A DNA stretch of 36,980 nt from Patescibacteria group bacterium (GTDB lineage: Bacteria > Patescibacteriota > Doudnabacteria > UBA920): assembly GCA_013387205.1 (NCBI GenBank), contig WARV01000015.1, positions 1 to 36,980 on the forward strand, read 5' to 3'. Under the pieces are notes generated by a model. The model made no database searches, was not told where the DNA came from, and saw only the letters and a list, made by a program, of their open reading frames with translations. The position numbers and the translations under genes were made by a program. Shown piece by piece: positions 25,146-31,834 of the stretch (positions are counted from its first letter, which is position 1; every line of letters starts with the position of its first letter).

Positions 25146-25428
25146 AAAAATTTATTGATAAATCTCCCCATTCAGGATTAATGCTATTTATTAAATTAAT
25201 TTTCTTCAGCCTTGTCCATCCTTTTATTCTTTTCTCTTCAGTAATCGCTTCTAAGGCCGTACCAAATTCTTTGTAATATACTAATTTATTTATATTATAC
25301 TTCTTTGTAAAACCATCAACCAGCTTATTCTTGTGTTCAAAATTGCGCCTAATGATATTATTCGTAATTCCGATGTATAAAACTGTGTGAACCTTGTTTG
25401 TTAAAATATAAACAAAATAGGATTTCAT
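25144..25428 (-). CDS. GIY-YIG nuclease family protein
   Basis: 94 residues, a stand-alone GIY-YIG domain of the UPF0213/UvrC-N type. The signature is split as usual: YFVYILTN (about 4-11), LYIGITNNIIRR (about 17-28, with the catalytic Arg), then EHKNKLVDGFTKKYNINKLVYY and EEKRIKGWTRLKKINLI. DNA cleavage is the expected activity of the fold, though small stand-alone members are poorly characterised. ATG at 25426-25428 is preferred; a GTG ten codons upstream lies in the flanking repeat. Inverted type-B repeats sit on both sides, and its stop codon is the first part of the left one. Confidence 0.9.
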   Translation of the reverse strand: MKSYFVYILTNKVHTVLYIGITNNIIRRNFEHKNKLVDGFTKKYNINKLVYYKEFGTALEAITEEKRIKGWTRLKKINLINSINPEWGDLSINF

Positions 25429-25435
25429 ATTTTTT

Positions 25436-25477
25436 GGGATTCTTCGTCCTCGTTTCACTCGTCCTCAGAATGACGCC
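25436..25477. repeat. Dispersed repeat type B, right flank of GIY-YIG gene
   Basis: Reads GGGATTCTTCGTCCTCG at the left and CAGAATGACGCC at the right, the inverse orientation of 25109-25145. Only 11 bp separate it from the next type-B copy at 25489-25604. Confidence 0.8.
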
Positions 25478-25488
25478 GTTCTTGTTTT

Positions 25489-25604
25489 GGCGTCATCCCC
25501 GGATCAAGTCCGGGGCAAGCTCTGAACCCCTAATGCATCTGACCCATTCGATTTCGCTCAGAGTCAGCCTGAACTTGTCGAATGGCTGAGGGGTGAAGGA
25601 TCTC
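25489..25604. repeat. Composite dispersed repeat type B
   Basis: Has type-B ends (GGCGTCATCC and GAAGGATCTC). Inside are a perfect hairpin CCCCGGA-TCAAG-TCCGGGG and another pairing CCATTCGA with TCGAATGG. It supplies the last coding bases and the stop codon of the membrane-protein gene at 25530-25979. The GGATCAAGTCCGGGGCA piece recurs at 32025-32041. Confidence 0.8.
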
Positions 25605-25979
25605 TTTTTTCGCTTTGTTACTATTAACTGTCGCCCATAAAACAATATCGCCAATGGTGAAATATAAGACTTCTTCAACTGGAACTTCCAAATTAACTTT
25701 CAAAAGATGTGACGTGATAATGCTGTAAATCGAAACCACAACGAGCAAAATGCCATAGAGCCATCCCCATATTTTTTTGCCGGAATCCTGCGCGAACAAT
25801 CCGAAAATGACAGAAACTAACCCAACCACCAAGTGTGACCAATTCTCGGTTTTATCCAACCACCATAATTCGCCAAAAATGCTTTCCTGGCTTGTGGGGC
25901 CCAGCACCCTTACAAAGCCTAAAATACCCAATAAGATAAAAAATATTCCTGTAACAATTAAAACTGTTTTTAATTTCAT
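25530..25979 (-). CDS. Small multi-pass membrane protein with repeat-derived C-terminus
   Basis: 149 residues; it may be a DUF4383-like membrane protein, but this is not certain. Hydrophobic segments lie at about 5-25, 48-63, 70-90 and 103-117. The last 24 or so residues (from EILHPSAIRQ) are encoded by the composite repeat at 25489-25604 and are polar and charged, unlike the rest. The original C-terminus was probably replaced when the repeat inserted. The start ATG at 25977-25979 comes only 2 bp after the galT stop, so translation of the two is probably coupled. Confidence 0.7.
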   Translation of the reverse strand: MKLKTVLIVTGIFFILLGILGFVRVLGPTSQESIFGELWWLDKTENWSHLVVGLVSVIFGLFAQDSGKKIWGWLYGILLVVVSIYSIITSHLLKVNLEVPVEEVLYFTIGDIVLWATVNSNKAKKEILHPSAIRQVQADSERNRMGQMH

Positions 25980-25981
25980 AA

Positions 25982-26974
25982 TTAATTATCGCCTTTTAAA
26001 AATTTTGCCGTGACTTCCGGCGGAATGGGGTTTATTGGTATGCCTGTGGCATATTCAAATCCCGCCCACTTGGTGATTCTCGGGAAAATTGTCAGATGCC
26101 AATGGAAAGAACTTTCTTCATGCGCCAAAGAGCCATTGCTTTTAAGCGGCATGTTGTGAATATAAAAATTCACCGGCGGGTCGGACAACTTGGTATAAAG
26201 CTGCCCCAGCGTGACTTTAAGCACGAACGACAAATGCTTTAATTCATCCGCGGAAATATCTTCATACCTGGCTCCGTGCTTTTTGGGCAAGATCCAGGTT
26301 TCAAACGGCTTCCTGGAAGCGTAAGCCGACAAAACCACAAAATGCTCGCTTTCGTAAACCACGCGATCCTTGACCTCCAACTCCTCTTTAATGATATCAC
26401 AATAAATGCAGGAATGGTTTTTCTGGTAATAATGGTAACAACCCATTATTTCGTCGTGGATGTGCGGCGGAACGATTGGCGTGGCAATAAGCTGGTAATG
26501 CGGATGGATAATGCTCGCCCCCGCCTCCTTGCCGTGGTTATGGAAAATTTGGACATAAGCAAGTTCCGGATGGCGGGATAAAGCATTAATCCTTTCGACA
26601 AAAGTTTTTAAGGTCAGCTCCACCGTGGCAATAGATTGCAGCGCCACTGGCTCGTTGTGCTTGCGGGTGATAATCACTTCATGGTCGCCGTCGCCGGAAT
26701 GGGAAATATAAAAATGCTTATGCCTGTAAACAGCAGTGTGTTCAAGCGCGGAAAACTTATTTGGTATAATCCTAATTTCCCAATTTTTATTGTCGGGAAT
26801 CCTTAACAGTTCCGGATTCATCTGTTCATTACCGGGGCAAAACACGCATTTTGGGTCATATTCCGGCTCATCGCGCATGACCGAGACGGTTCTATATTCG
26901 TCCGGCCTCTTATTCCTGGCCGGAGCTATAAGCACCCAATGTTTGCTGATGGGGTTCTGTCTAAATTCGCTCAT
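25982..26974 (-). CDS. galT: Galactose-1-phosphate uridylyltransferase
   Basis: About 330 residues. It transfers UMP between UDP-glucose and galactose 1-phosphate in the Leloir pathway, with a histidine nucleophile. Two zinc-type cysteine pairs are present (Cys43/Cys46 in CVFCPGNE; Cys189/Cys192 in HSCIYCD). The active-site HPH is in IIHPHYQLIATP (about 155-166). The C-terminal half repeats the HIT-like fold and ends with FHWHLTIFPR. ATG at 26972-26974 gives MSEFRQNP; the frame is open upstream to a GTG at 27073, but that would cross a separate plus-strand gene. No galK or galE is nearby, so it may act as a general sugar-phosphate nucleotidyltransferase. Confidence 0.93.
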   Translation of the reverse strand: MSEFRQNPISKHWVLIAPARNKRPDEYRTVSVMRDEPEYDPKCVFCPGNEQMNPELLRIPDNKNWEIRIIPNKFSALEHTAVYRHKHFYISHSGDGDHEVIITRKHNEPVALQSIATVELTLKTFVERINALSRHPELAYVQIFHNHGKEAGASIIHPHYQLIATPIVPPHIHDEIMGCYHYYQKNHSCIYCDIIKEELEVKDRVVYESEHFVVLSAYASRKPFETWILPKKHGARYEDISADELKHLSFVLKVTLGQLYTKLSDPPVNFYIHNMPLKSNGSLAHEESSFHWHLTIFPRITKWAGFEYATGIPINPIPPEVTAKFLKGDN

Positions 26975-27003
26975 TGTATTATTTTTGTTTTTTTTCCTAT
27001 AAT
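26974..27003 (+). promoter_or_regulatory. Predicted promoter for the 28-residue gene
   Basis: TTGTAT at 26974-26979, an 18-bp spacer, and a perfect TATAAT at 26998-27003. The start would be near 27009, right at the GGAGG Shine-Dalgarno. It overlaps the leader of the divergent galT gene. Confidence 0.65.
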
Positions 27004-27019
27004 GTTCTTGGAGGATTTT

Positions 27020-27106
27020 ATGAAGACTTTGAAAGAATGGTTTGAGTTGCTGTTTTTCCTGTTTCTTTACCACACTCTGCTTTCTAAGGAAACCAAAGAA
27101 TCATGA
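27020..27106 (+). CDS. 28-residue hydrophobic small protein
   Basis: A 28-codon frame beginning MKTLKEWFELLFFLF and ending with a polar SKETKES tail. A perfect GGAGG Shine-Dalgarno (27010-27014) lies five bases before the ATG, the strongest in the window. A good promoter precedes it (26974-27003) and a strong terminator follows (27117-27148), so it forms a complete tiny transcription unit. The peptide looks like one short amphipathic or membrane-inserted helix. It could be a membrane-active peptide, a small regulator or a toxin-like peptide; nothing decides among these. No family was recognised. Confidence 0.7.
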   Translation: MKTLKEWFELLFFLFLYHTLLSKETKES

Positions 27107-27116
27107 CTTTTCTGCC

Positions 27117-27148
27117 AGGGCGCGCGCAAACGATGTCAGCCGCGCCCT
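27117..27148 (+). terminator. Intrinsic terminator of the 28-residue gene
   Basis: AGGGCGCG (27117-27124) pairs perfectly with CGCGCCCT (27141-27148) around a 16-nt loop, followed by TTTAT. It is one of the few GC-rich hairpins here. Confidence 0.8.
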
Positions 27149-27180
27149 TTTATCTTGCCAAATTTTAATAATTTTTGCTA

Positions 27181-27209
27181 TTGATTTTTACCTGCATTTG
27201 TTATATAAT
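27181..27209 (+). promoter_or_regulatory. Predicted promoter for the 55-residue membrane protein
   Basis: TTGATT at 27181-27186, a 17-bp spacer, and TATAAT at 27204-27209. The expected start is one or two bases before the ATG at 27217, implying a leaderless mRNA. Confidence 0.65.
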
Positions 27210-27216
27210 TCTGGCC

Positions 27217-27384
27217 ATGGACCTGATTAACAATCTGCTTCCGCTTGTCCTGCTCATGTTTGTAGTTGGATTCACCATCAGCATTATCCCAAAAAACGGG
27301 GTACTAAAAGTTTTAGGGGGAATACTTATGGCACCTTTGGTGTTTTCACTTATGGCTCTTTGGTTTTTTTCCAGCAAGAGTTAG
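27217..27384 (+). CDS. 55-residue two-helix membrane protein
   Basis: Begins MDLINNLLPLVLLMFVVGF. Two hydrophobic segments (about 5-22 and 30-50) are joined by the short loop PKNGVLK, and the end is SSKS. No family was recognised. ATG at 27217-27219 is chosen because a well-spaced promoter places the transcript start almost on it; an in-frame start at 27175 would lie before that promoter. It is read toward ruvX and the two converge on a shared hairpin at 27410-27440. Confidence 0.65.
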   Translation: MDLINNLLPLVLLMFVVGFTISIIPKNGVLKVLGGILMAPLVFSLMALWFFSSKS

Positions 27385-27409
27385 TGAAAACAAATGGACT
27401 TCCCTAACC

Positions 27410-27440
27410 AGGACGACGCACATGCTAGTTGCGCCGTCCT
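27410..27440. terminator. Hairpin terminator between convergent genes
   Basis: AGGACGACGCA pairs with TGCGCCGTCCT with one mismatch, loop 27421-27429, then TTTCTGTTT on the plus strand. It ends the 55-residue gene and overlaps the last codons of ruvX, whose TAG lies in the loop. Confidence 0.75.
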
Positions 27441-27814
27441 TTCTGTTTATCGAGATAATTCTGCAATATAATCTGCGCGGCCAGGCTGTCCACGTTTTTC
27501 TTTCCGCCTGGAAGATTTTGCGCCATTACGCTGGATAATCTTTCGTCGATTGTATTAATTTTTACATCCGTCAGTTTTTCCAATTTCTCCTTGAAAGTTT
27601 TGACTTCCAAAGTCTTTTTTGTTTCCTCACCGCTCATATTAAGCGGCAGGCCGATTACAATTTGGGTAATTTGATTTTCTTCTATAATCTGTCTTATCTT
27701 GCTAAAAAATTCCTTTGGCGGCAAAATATCCAATTCCCTGGCCAGGGTTTGCGATTCATCCGATATCGCCAACCCAACCCTCTTTTCGCCATAATCAATC
27801 CCTAAAATCTTCAT
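27425..27814 (-). CDS. ruvX: Holliday-junction resolvase-like / pre-16S rRNA nuclease YqgF
   Basis: 129 residues, typical for the RNase H-fold YqgF/RuvX family. E. coli YqgF matures the 5' end of 16S rRNA; a junction-resolvase role is proposed in other bacteria. The first catalytic Asp is in ILGIDYGEKRVGLAISD (Asp7), IVIGLPLNMSGEET follows, then INTIDERLSS with the acidic pair, and NVDSLAAQIILQNYL near the end. The start is ATG at 27812-27814, with AGGA seven bases upstream in the foot of the palindrome at 27820-27908. It follows the HtrA protease gene in transcription order. Confidence 0.94.
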   Translation of the reverse strand: MKILGIDYGEKRVGLAISDESQTLARELDILPPKEFFSKIRQIIEENQITQIVIGLPLNMSGEETKKTLEVKTFKEKLEKLTDVKINTIDERLSSVMAQNLPGGKKNVDSLAAQIILQNYLDKQKGRRN

Positions 27815-27819
27815 TATAT

Positions 27820-27908
27820 AATCCTAATGCCCCGAATTAGTATCCGAATGCCCCAAATGAGTCCTTCCCTTTTCGGGTCATTTGGATATTATTCGGGTAA
27901 TTCGGATT
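27820..27908. repeat. ATTCGGG-family palindrome, copy 4 (htrA-ruvX junction)
   Basis: Same sequence plan as copies 2 and 3. The htrA stop (27912-27914) is 3 bp from its right foot and the ruvX ATG (27814) is 5 bp from its left foot. AGGA for ruvX is inside that left foot. Confidence 0.92.
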
Positions 27909-27911
27909 ATA

Positions 27912-29189
27912 TTACTTCATTTCACTCAAAGTCACTTTAACTTCTTTCTCCTCGCCTTTGTGATAAACCTTCAAAGTCAGCATGTCGCCAGCCTGCGCGT
28001 TAGACATTAGCTTAACCAAACTGTTGTTTTCATCTATCTTAGTGCCGTTGACTTCCAAAATTATATCGTTTTCCACTAACCCAGCTTTGTCCGCGGGGCT
28101 GCCTGGAACCACTGCAAAATCTGTCATGTTTTGTCCGCGTATAATAAGCGCTCCATAACTTTTAGGCAGCTTTTCCTGGTCAGCCAAAGTCTTGTTTATA
28201 AGTACATATCTAACACCCAAAAATGGCCTGGTGATTTTCCCGTTTTTTTCGTAGCTTGCAAGCGCTCTGGCTGCGTCATTGGAAGGGATTGCAAACCCCA
28301 CCAATTGCCCCTGCTGGTCAATTGCCGTATTTATGCCAATAACCTGGCCCGATGAATTAAGCAGCGGCCCGCCGGAATTCCCTGGGTTAATTGCCGCATC
28401 TGTCTGGACCACGCCTTCGAGTTGTTCAGTACCATCGCTGCCCCCGGCAGTAATGCTCCTGCCTATGCCGGATACAATCCCGCTGGTTACGGTGTTCTGG
28501 TATTGCCCCAAAGAATTGCCAATTGCTATAGTCCTTTCCCCTATTTGGATTTTCGATGAATCCGCCAAAGTCAGCTTGGGAGCATTCTTAATGTCAATTT
28601 TTACAATTGCCAAATCATTCACCGGATCTTTGGTCAGCACTTTGGCATCGTAAGTCTTATTATCGCTGGTGATAACCTTATATGTCGCCTGGTCATCTGA
28701 AACCACATGCTTGTTGGTAAGTATTAGCCCGTCGACGGATATAAAAAATCCGCTGCCAGCGCCAACCTGCTGGACATTGGGAGAAGATGGCTGCTGCTGC
28801 GCCTGGTTGCCAAAAAATAAATTGAAAAATGGGTCCTGGCTGAAAGGATTTGCACCGTATCCCGGAATTTTATTCAAGTCTTTCGATATCACAATGGAGA
28901 CAACCGCGGGACTGGCTTTTTTTACCACATCAACAACAGCTGAATCTTCGGACAAAACTATTTTCTGATTAATTGAAGCCATGCCAGTGCGAGCCGGAAG
29001 ATATTTTTGCAGCGAAGGAGAAGTTAATAAATAATACGAGCCAATGCTTCCTCCTAAGATCCCAAACACCAAACTTAAAATTACGGAGATGATTAGTATT
29101 TTAGATGCTGGACTCATTGCGGCACCGTTGTTATTTATATTTTTTTGGTCTTGGTCTTTTTTAAAGTTTTGTTCGTTTAATGTATCCAT
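27912..29189 (-). CDS. HtrA/DegP-type serine protease with PDZ domain
   Basis: 425 residues. A cytoplasmic N-terminal stretch, one membrane segment (about 30-52) and an outside trypsin-like domain are followed by one PDZ domain (about 325-420). The catalytic triad is visible: His161 in LTNKHVVS, Asp192 in VNDLAIVKI and Ser272 in INPGNSGGPLL. It degrades or refolds damaged proteins outside the membrane. The Gln/Pro-rich segment before the protease domain (about 128-145) is a linker or regulatory loop. The start is ATG at 29187-29189 with AAGGAAA just upstream. A TATAAT at 29252-29257 on the minus strand could be its -10, with a weak -35. Confidence 0.95.
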   Translation of the reverse strand: MDTLNEQNFKKDQDQKNINNNGAAMSPASKILIISVILSLVFGILGGSIGSYYLLTSPSLQKYLPARTGMASINQKIVLSEDSAVVDVVKKASPAVVSIVISKDLNKIPGYGANPFSQDPFFNLFFGNQAQQQPSSPNVQQVGAGSGFFISVDGLILTNKHVVSDDQATYKVITSDNKTYDAKVLTKDPVNDLAIVKIDIKNAPKLTLADSSKIQIGERTIAIGNSLGQYQNTVTSGIVSGIGRSITAGGSDGTEQLEGVVQTDAAINPGNSGGPLLNSSGQVIGINTAIDQQGQLVGFAIPSNDAARALASYEKNGKITRPFLGVRYVLINKTLADQEKLPKSYGALIIRGQNMTDFAVVPGSPADKAGLVENDIILEVNGTKIDENNSLVKLMSNAQAGDMLTLKVYHKGEEKEVKVTLSEMK

Positions 29190-29351
29190 ATTTTTCCTTT
29201 CCTTGTGGATTAATTTTATACAGAAACCTTCGTATAGAGGAAAAAATATAACTATATTATATCATATTTTGCTGAAAAAATGAAATTATTATCAGTCGCA
29301 CGTAGCGCAGATCCTTGGTCTGCACTGCATTTCCCTGCAATATCAACACAC

Positions 29352-29574
29352 GGTCAAAGGTGCTCTTTGGCCATATGTCATTGCGAGCGAGTGCCTCAAA
29401 GAGGCCCCTTTGGGGCACCGAGCGTGGCAATCTTAACGCCTTTAGGCGTCATCCTGAACCCGAATGCATCTGAGGGTGAAGGATCCTTAAATAGATTGCT
29501 TCGTCATTCGTCGGATGCACTCCGAATTCCTCGCAATGACACGGTGTGACGTTGGTCAAAGAGCACCTTTGGCC
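29352..29574. repeat. Nested composite of dispersed repeats (A with B inside)
   Basis: Outermost are two 21-bp inverted arms (29352-29372 and 29554-29574, 19 of 21 matching). Inside lies a type-A repeat with perfect GTCATTGCGAG/CTCGCAATGAC ends (29377-29387, 29530-29540). Its centre, GGCAATCT...AGATTGCT, is split by a type-B repeat (about 29445-29486, GCGTCATCC to GAAGGATCC). The element lies in the 29190-29645 gene-free spacer. I saw no coding frame worth naming. Confidence 0.85.
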
Positions 29575-29584
29575 ACAAAAAAAT

Positions 29585-29621
29585 AACGGCTAAAACGTAG
29601 TATTTTTACGTTTTAGCCGTT
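29585..29621 (-). terminator. Strong intrinsic terminator of the 559-residue protein gene
   Basis: A perfect 15-bp stem (AACGGCTAAAACGTA at 29585-29599 with 29607-29621) and a 7-nt loop, followed on the minus strand by ATTTTTTTG. It starts 25 bp after the stop codon at 29646. Confidence 0.9.
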
Positions 29622-29645
29622 CTAGCTTCTATCCTCCAGATTCTA

Positions 29646-31325
29646 TTATTGCCCTGTCTGCTCTACGCTTGGCAATGGTGCCGGGGTCTGGCAGGCTCTG
29701 GGGAATTTTTGACACTCCTGGTTAATCAAATCATCCTGGTTGGGGGCAGCCGACGGTTCCTGGTAAAATGTACCGCTTGTCGGCAACACCACCTGCATTT
29801 GCGCGGCAGCCAAACAGGTTGATTGCTCTTTCAACACTCCGGGCGCTCCGGTGGACACACCCCTGAACACGAACTTGTTCATTAAAGTCTGGGTCATTTG
29901 GGACACGAACCTGCTGACAAAACTGCTGGCATTGCTAATACCCAGCTGGATCATTCCATCCATAGCCGCTTTTTCTCCGCTGACAATACTGTTAATGGAA
30001 GCGCTAATGCCGTTGTTTATGGAATCCCTTGGGGTCTTAAGCCCCGGGCTCGTTAATTCTTTTTCCGCGGCTTTTTCCGCTTCCGATTTAGCCTGGCTTG
30101 CTAAATCCTCGTAATATATTTGCCAGCCGTTTGGAGATGCCATAAAATTCCCGACCCTGGCCAATTTTTGATAGTAATCCGGATCTTTAGGATCCAGATT
30201 TTCCGGATTAAAACCTAAGTATTCCTGCGCTTTAGCTTTAAAGATGGGCCTTAAGTCAGCGCTTTGCCGTCCGCAATTTAACTGCGGAATAAATTTCTTG
30301 ATTATCTGCTGGTCTAAATTGTTGCTGACATACTTGTTTAGATAATCATCCAAATACTGCCCGCTGACTAACGCATCCGAATAATACAAAAAGTTAGCAA
30401 TCATATAGTTGCTTTCTATTTTGGCGACCATCTTGTCCAGGAAACTTCCCATGAATTGGGAAAAAGAAGAAACCAACCCTTCCTTTACCGCGTCCATAAT
30501 CAATCTTGGGATATCCCCTACGGTAATAGTCACATCGCCAAAGCCGAAAATCGCGTGCGCGGTCTTGATTAAATGGAATCCGGAGTCTTTTTCCGCATAA
30601 AACGGATAAATGGGAACTTCCGCGAGCTTATATTTATTAGAGAGCGATTGCAACTCGTCGTAATAATCTGACATTTGCTTGTTAATGACAGTATAGTCGT
30701 GGTAAACATCCGGCCATGGGTCTTTGCTTGTATCGCTGGCATATGATTTGGAATTTTCCAAAACCCTGCCGTAAGACACGTAAGCAGTCACCAAAGATTT
30801 TTGCAAAGGCAAAGCCTCTTTGGGTGTTTCAACCTTAGTCAACTTTTTTATCATTTCGTCATAATCTTTTGCCAAAGTATTCATTGAGTCCAAATCGCCG
30901 GCAAACATTTTCTGGTTAAATTCCTTGGTCTTATTGCTAAACTCCAGCATCAAACCCGACGTGGAAGACAGATAGCTGACAACCGCTTCCTGCCCCGAGT
31001 CTTTAGATACGACCAAAGACTCATCTTTTATTACAGGTGGGGTTATCGGCTGGTCGGTTTTTAAAGCGGCGTCAACTTCTTTTTCTATGTCTTTCTCGGT
31101 GATAATATCCTGAAACAGCTGCTGGCTAGCCTTTGGATCAACTTTTAAACTGTCTAAATATTTCAAATATGCCGCCGCGTCAAATTGCTGGGGTTGTTTT
31201 TTGCTGTAATCAACCGTATCAACATAGCGGAAGCTGGGTTTGCTTAAAAAAGACACCATTCCCAAAATCACGATAAAAACCAGAGCAACGATAAAGTATT
31301 GTTTTTGTTCCTTGGTTAAATACAT
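29646..31325 (-). CDS. Large anchored extracellular protein, unknown
   Basis: 559 residues, family not recognised. One N-terminal membrane segment (about 9-27) is followed by a long outside region with a helical, charged first half (about 60-240), a hydrophobic patch (about 258-275, KTAHAIFGFGDVTITVGD), and a long helical region. The C-terminal tail is Pro/Gln/Ala-rich. Five cysteines are spread in the second half (NCGRQ, STCLAAA, QECQKFPRACQ), possibly forming disulfides. I recall anchored proteins with this general layout near envelope or secretion genes in Parcubacteria, but cannot tie it to a system. The start is ATG at 31323-31325. It has its own strong terminator and repeats on both sides, so it is probably a single-gene transcript. 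Confidence 0.7.
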   Translation of the reverse strand: MYLTKEQKQYFIVALVFIVILGMVSFLSKPSFRYVDTVDYSKKQPQQFDAAAYLKYLDSLKVDPKASQQLFQDIITEKDIEKEVDAALKTDQPITPPVIKDESLVVSKDSGQEAVVSYLSSTSGLMLEFSNKTKEFNQKMFAGDLDSMNTLAKDYDEMIKKLTKVETPKEALPLQKSLVTAYVSYGRVLENSKSYASDTSKDPWPDVYHDYTVINKQMSDYYDELQSLSNKYKLAEVPIYPFYAEKDSGFHLIKTAHAIFGFGDVTITVGDIPRLIMDAVKEGLVSSFSQFMGSFLDKMVAKIESNYMIANFLYYSDALVSGQYLDDYLNKYVSNNLDQQIIKKFIPQLNCGRQSADLRPIFKAKAQEYLGFNPENLDPKDPDYYQKLARVGNFMASPNGWQIYYEDLASQAKSEAEKAAEKELTSPGLKTPRDSINNGISASINSIVSGEKAAMDGMIQLGISNASSFVSRFVSQMTQTLMNKFVFRGVSTGAPGVLKEQSTCLAAAQMQVVLPTSGTFYQEPSAAPNQDDLINQECQKFPRACQTPAPLPSVEQTGQ

Positions 31326-31340
31326 AGATTAATTTTGTTT

Positions 31341-31472
31341 CTCCTCTTCTCCTGCTTGTCCGCCATAGCTTTAGCGACGGCGGAGCAAGGAGAAGGTGGC
31401 TCGGAAGCGAGACGGGGTGGTGTTCTCCTCCTAATATAGGAGGAGTGTCCTGCAAAGCAGGACGAGGTGGTA
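31341..31472. repeat. Modular hairpin repeats, left flank of DUF559 gene
   Basis: Contains CTCCTCCTA-ATA-TAGGAGGAG (31425-31445), GTCCTGC-AAA-GCAGGAC just after it, a GGCTCGGAAGCGAGAC block and GGTGGT motifs. The 21-bp hairpin recurs at 31861-31881 with the same stem and a different loop. Confidence 0.85.
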
Positions 31473-31479
31473 TAAAAAA

Positions 31480-31830
31480 TTATAAATATTTCTTTATCTC
31501 TTCCACCACTCCATTTAAATTATTTAATATATCTTTATTTTGAAATCTGATTATTTTAATATTTTGTTTTGTTATGAAGTCTTCCCTATCTTTATCGTAT
31601 TTAAAGCTTTGATCGTTATCGTGGCTGCTTCCGTCCAGTTCGATTCCTAATCTTAATTCCGGACAATAAAAATCCAAAGAATATTTTCCAACCCCATGTT
31701 GGCGCCTAAATTTTACTCCTAACTTTGACCCTTTCATTTGCTGCCAAAGGATGATTTCTGGCAATTCTAGATTATTCCGCAGTTTCTTTCGTAAACCTTT
31801 ATAATTTTTATTGTTATACAAATAGTTCAC
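31480..31830 (-). CDS. DUF559 (Vsr-like endonuclease fold) protein
   Basis: 116 residues, the usual size. The DUF559 family has the fold of very-short-patch-repair (Vsr) endonucleases. Visible: RKKLRNNLELPEIILWQQMK, KFRRQHGVGKYSLDFYCPEL with an Asp of the nuclease core, LGIELDGSSHD with Glu and Asp, DREDFITKQNIKIIRFQNKDIL, and the end VVEEIKKYL. A metal-dependent DNA nuclease activity is plausible but unproven for these small members. The start appears to be GTG (31828-31830); no ATG fits the conserved N-terminus. It lies between two sets of the same hairpin repeats, an arrangement I recall for DUF559 genes in other genomes but cannot verify here. Confidence 0.85.
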   Translation of the reverse strand: MNYLYNNKNYKGLRKKLRNNLELPEIILWQQMKGSKLGVKFRRQHGVGKYSLDFYCPELRLGIELDGSSHDNDQSFKYDKDREDFITKQNIKIIRFQNKDILNNLNGVVEEIKKYL

Positions 31831-31834
31831 TTAC

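Noticed and set aside
25493-25678. 61-codon minus-strand frame
   Set aside because: It lies within the composite repeat and overlaps the membrane-protein gene in another frame.
26975-27073. N-terminal extension of galT to a GTG at 27073
   Set aside because: Conserved GalT sequence begins at the ATG at 26974, and the extension would overlap a plus-strand gene with its own promoter and Shine-Dalgarno.
31219-31455. 78-codon minus-strand frame
   Set aside because: It is formed from the DUF559-associated repeats and overlaps the start of the 559-residue protein in another frame.
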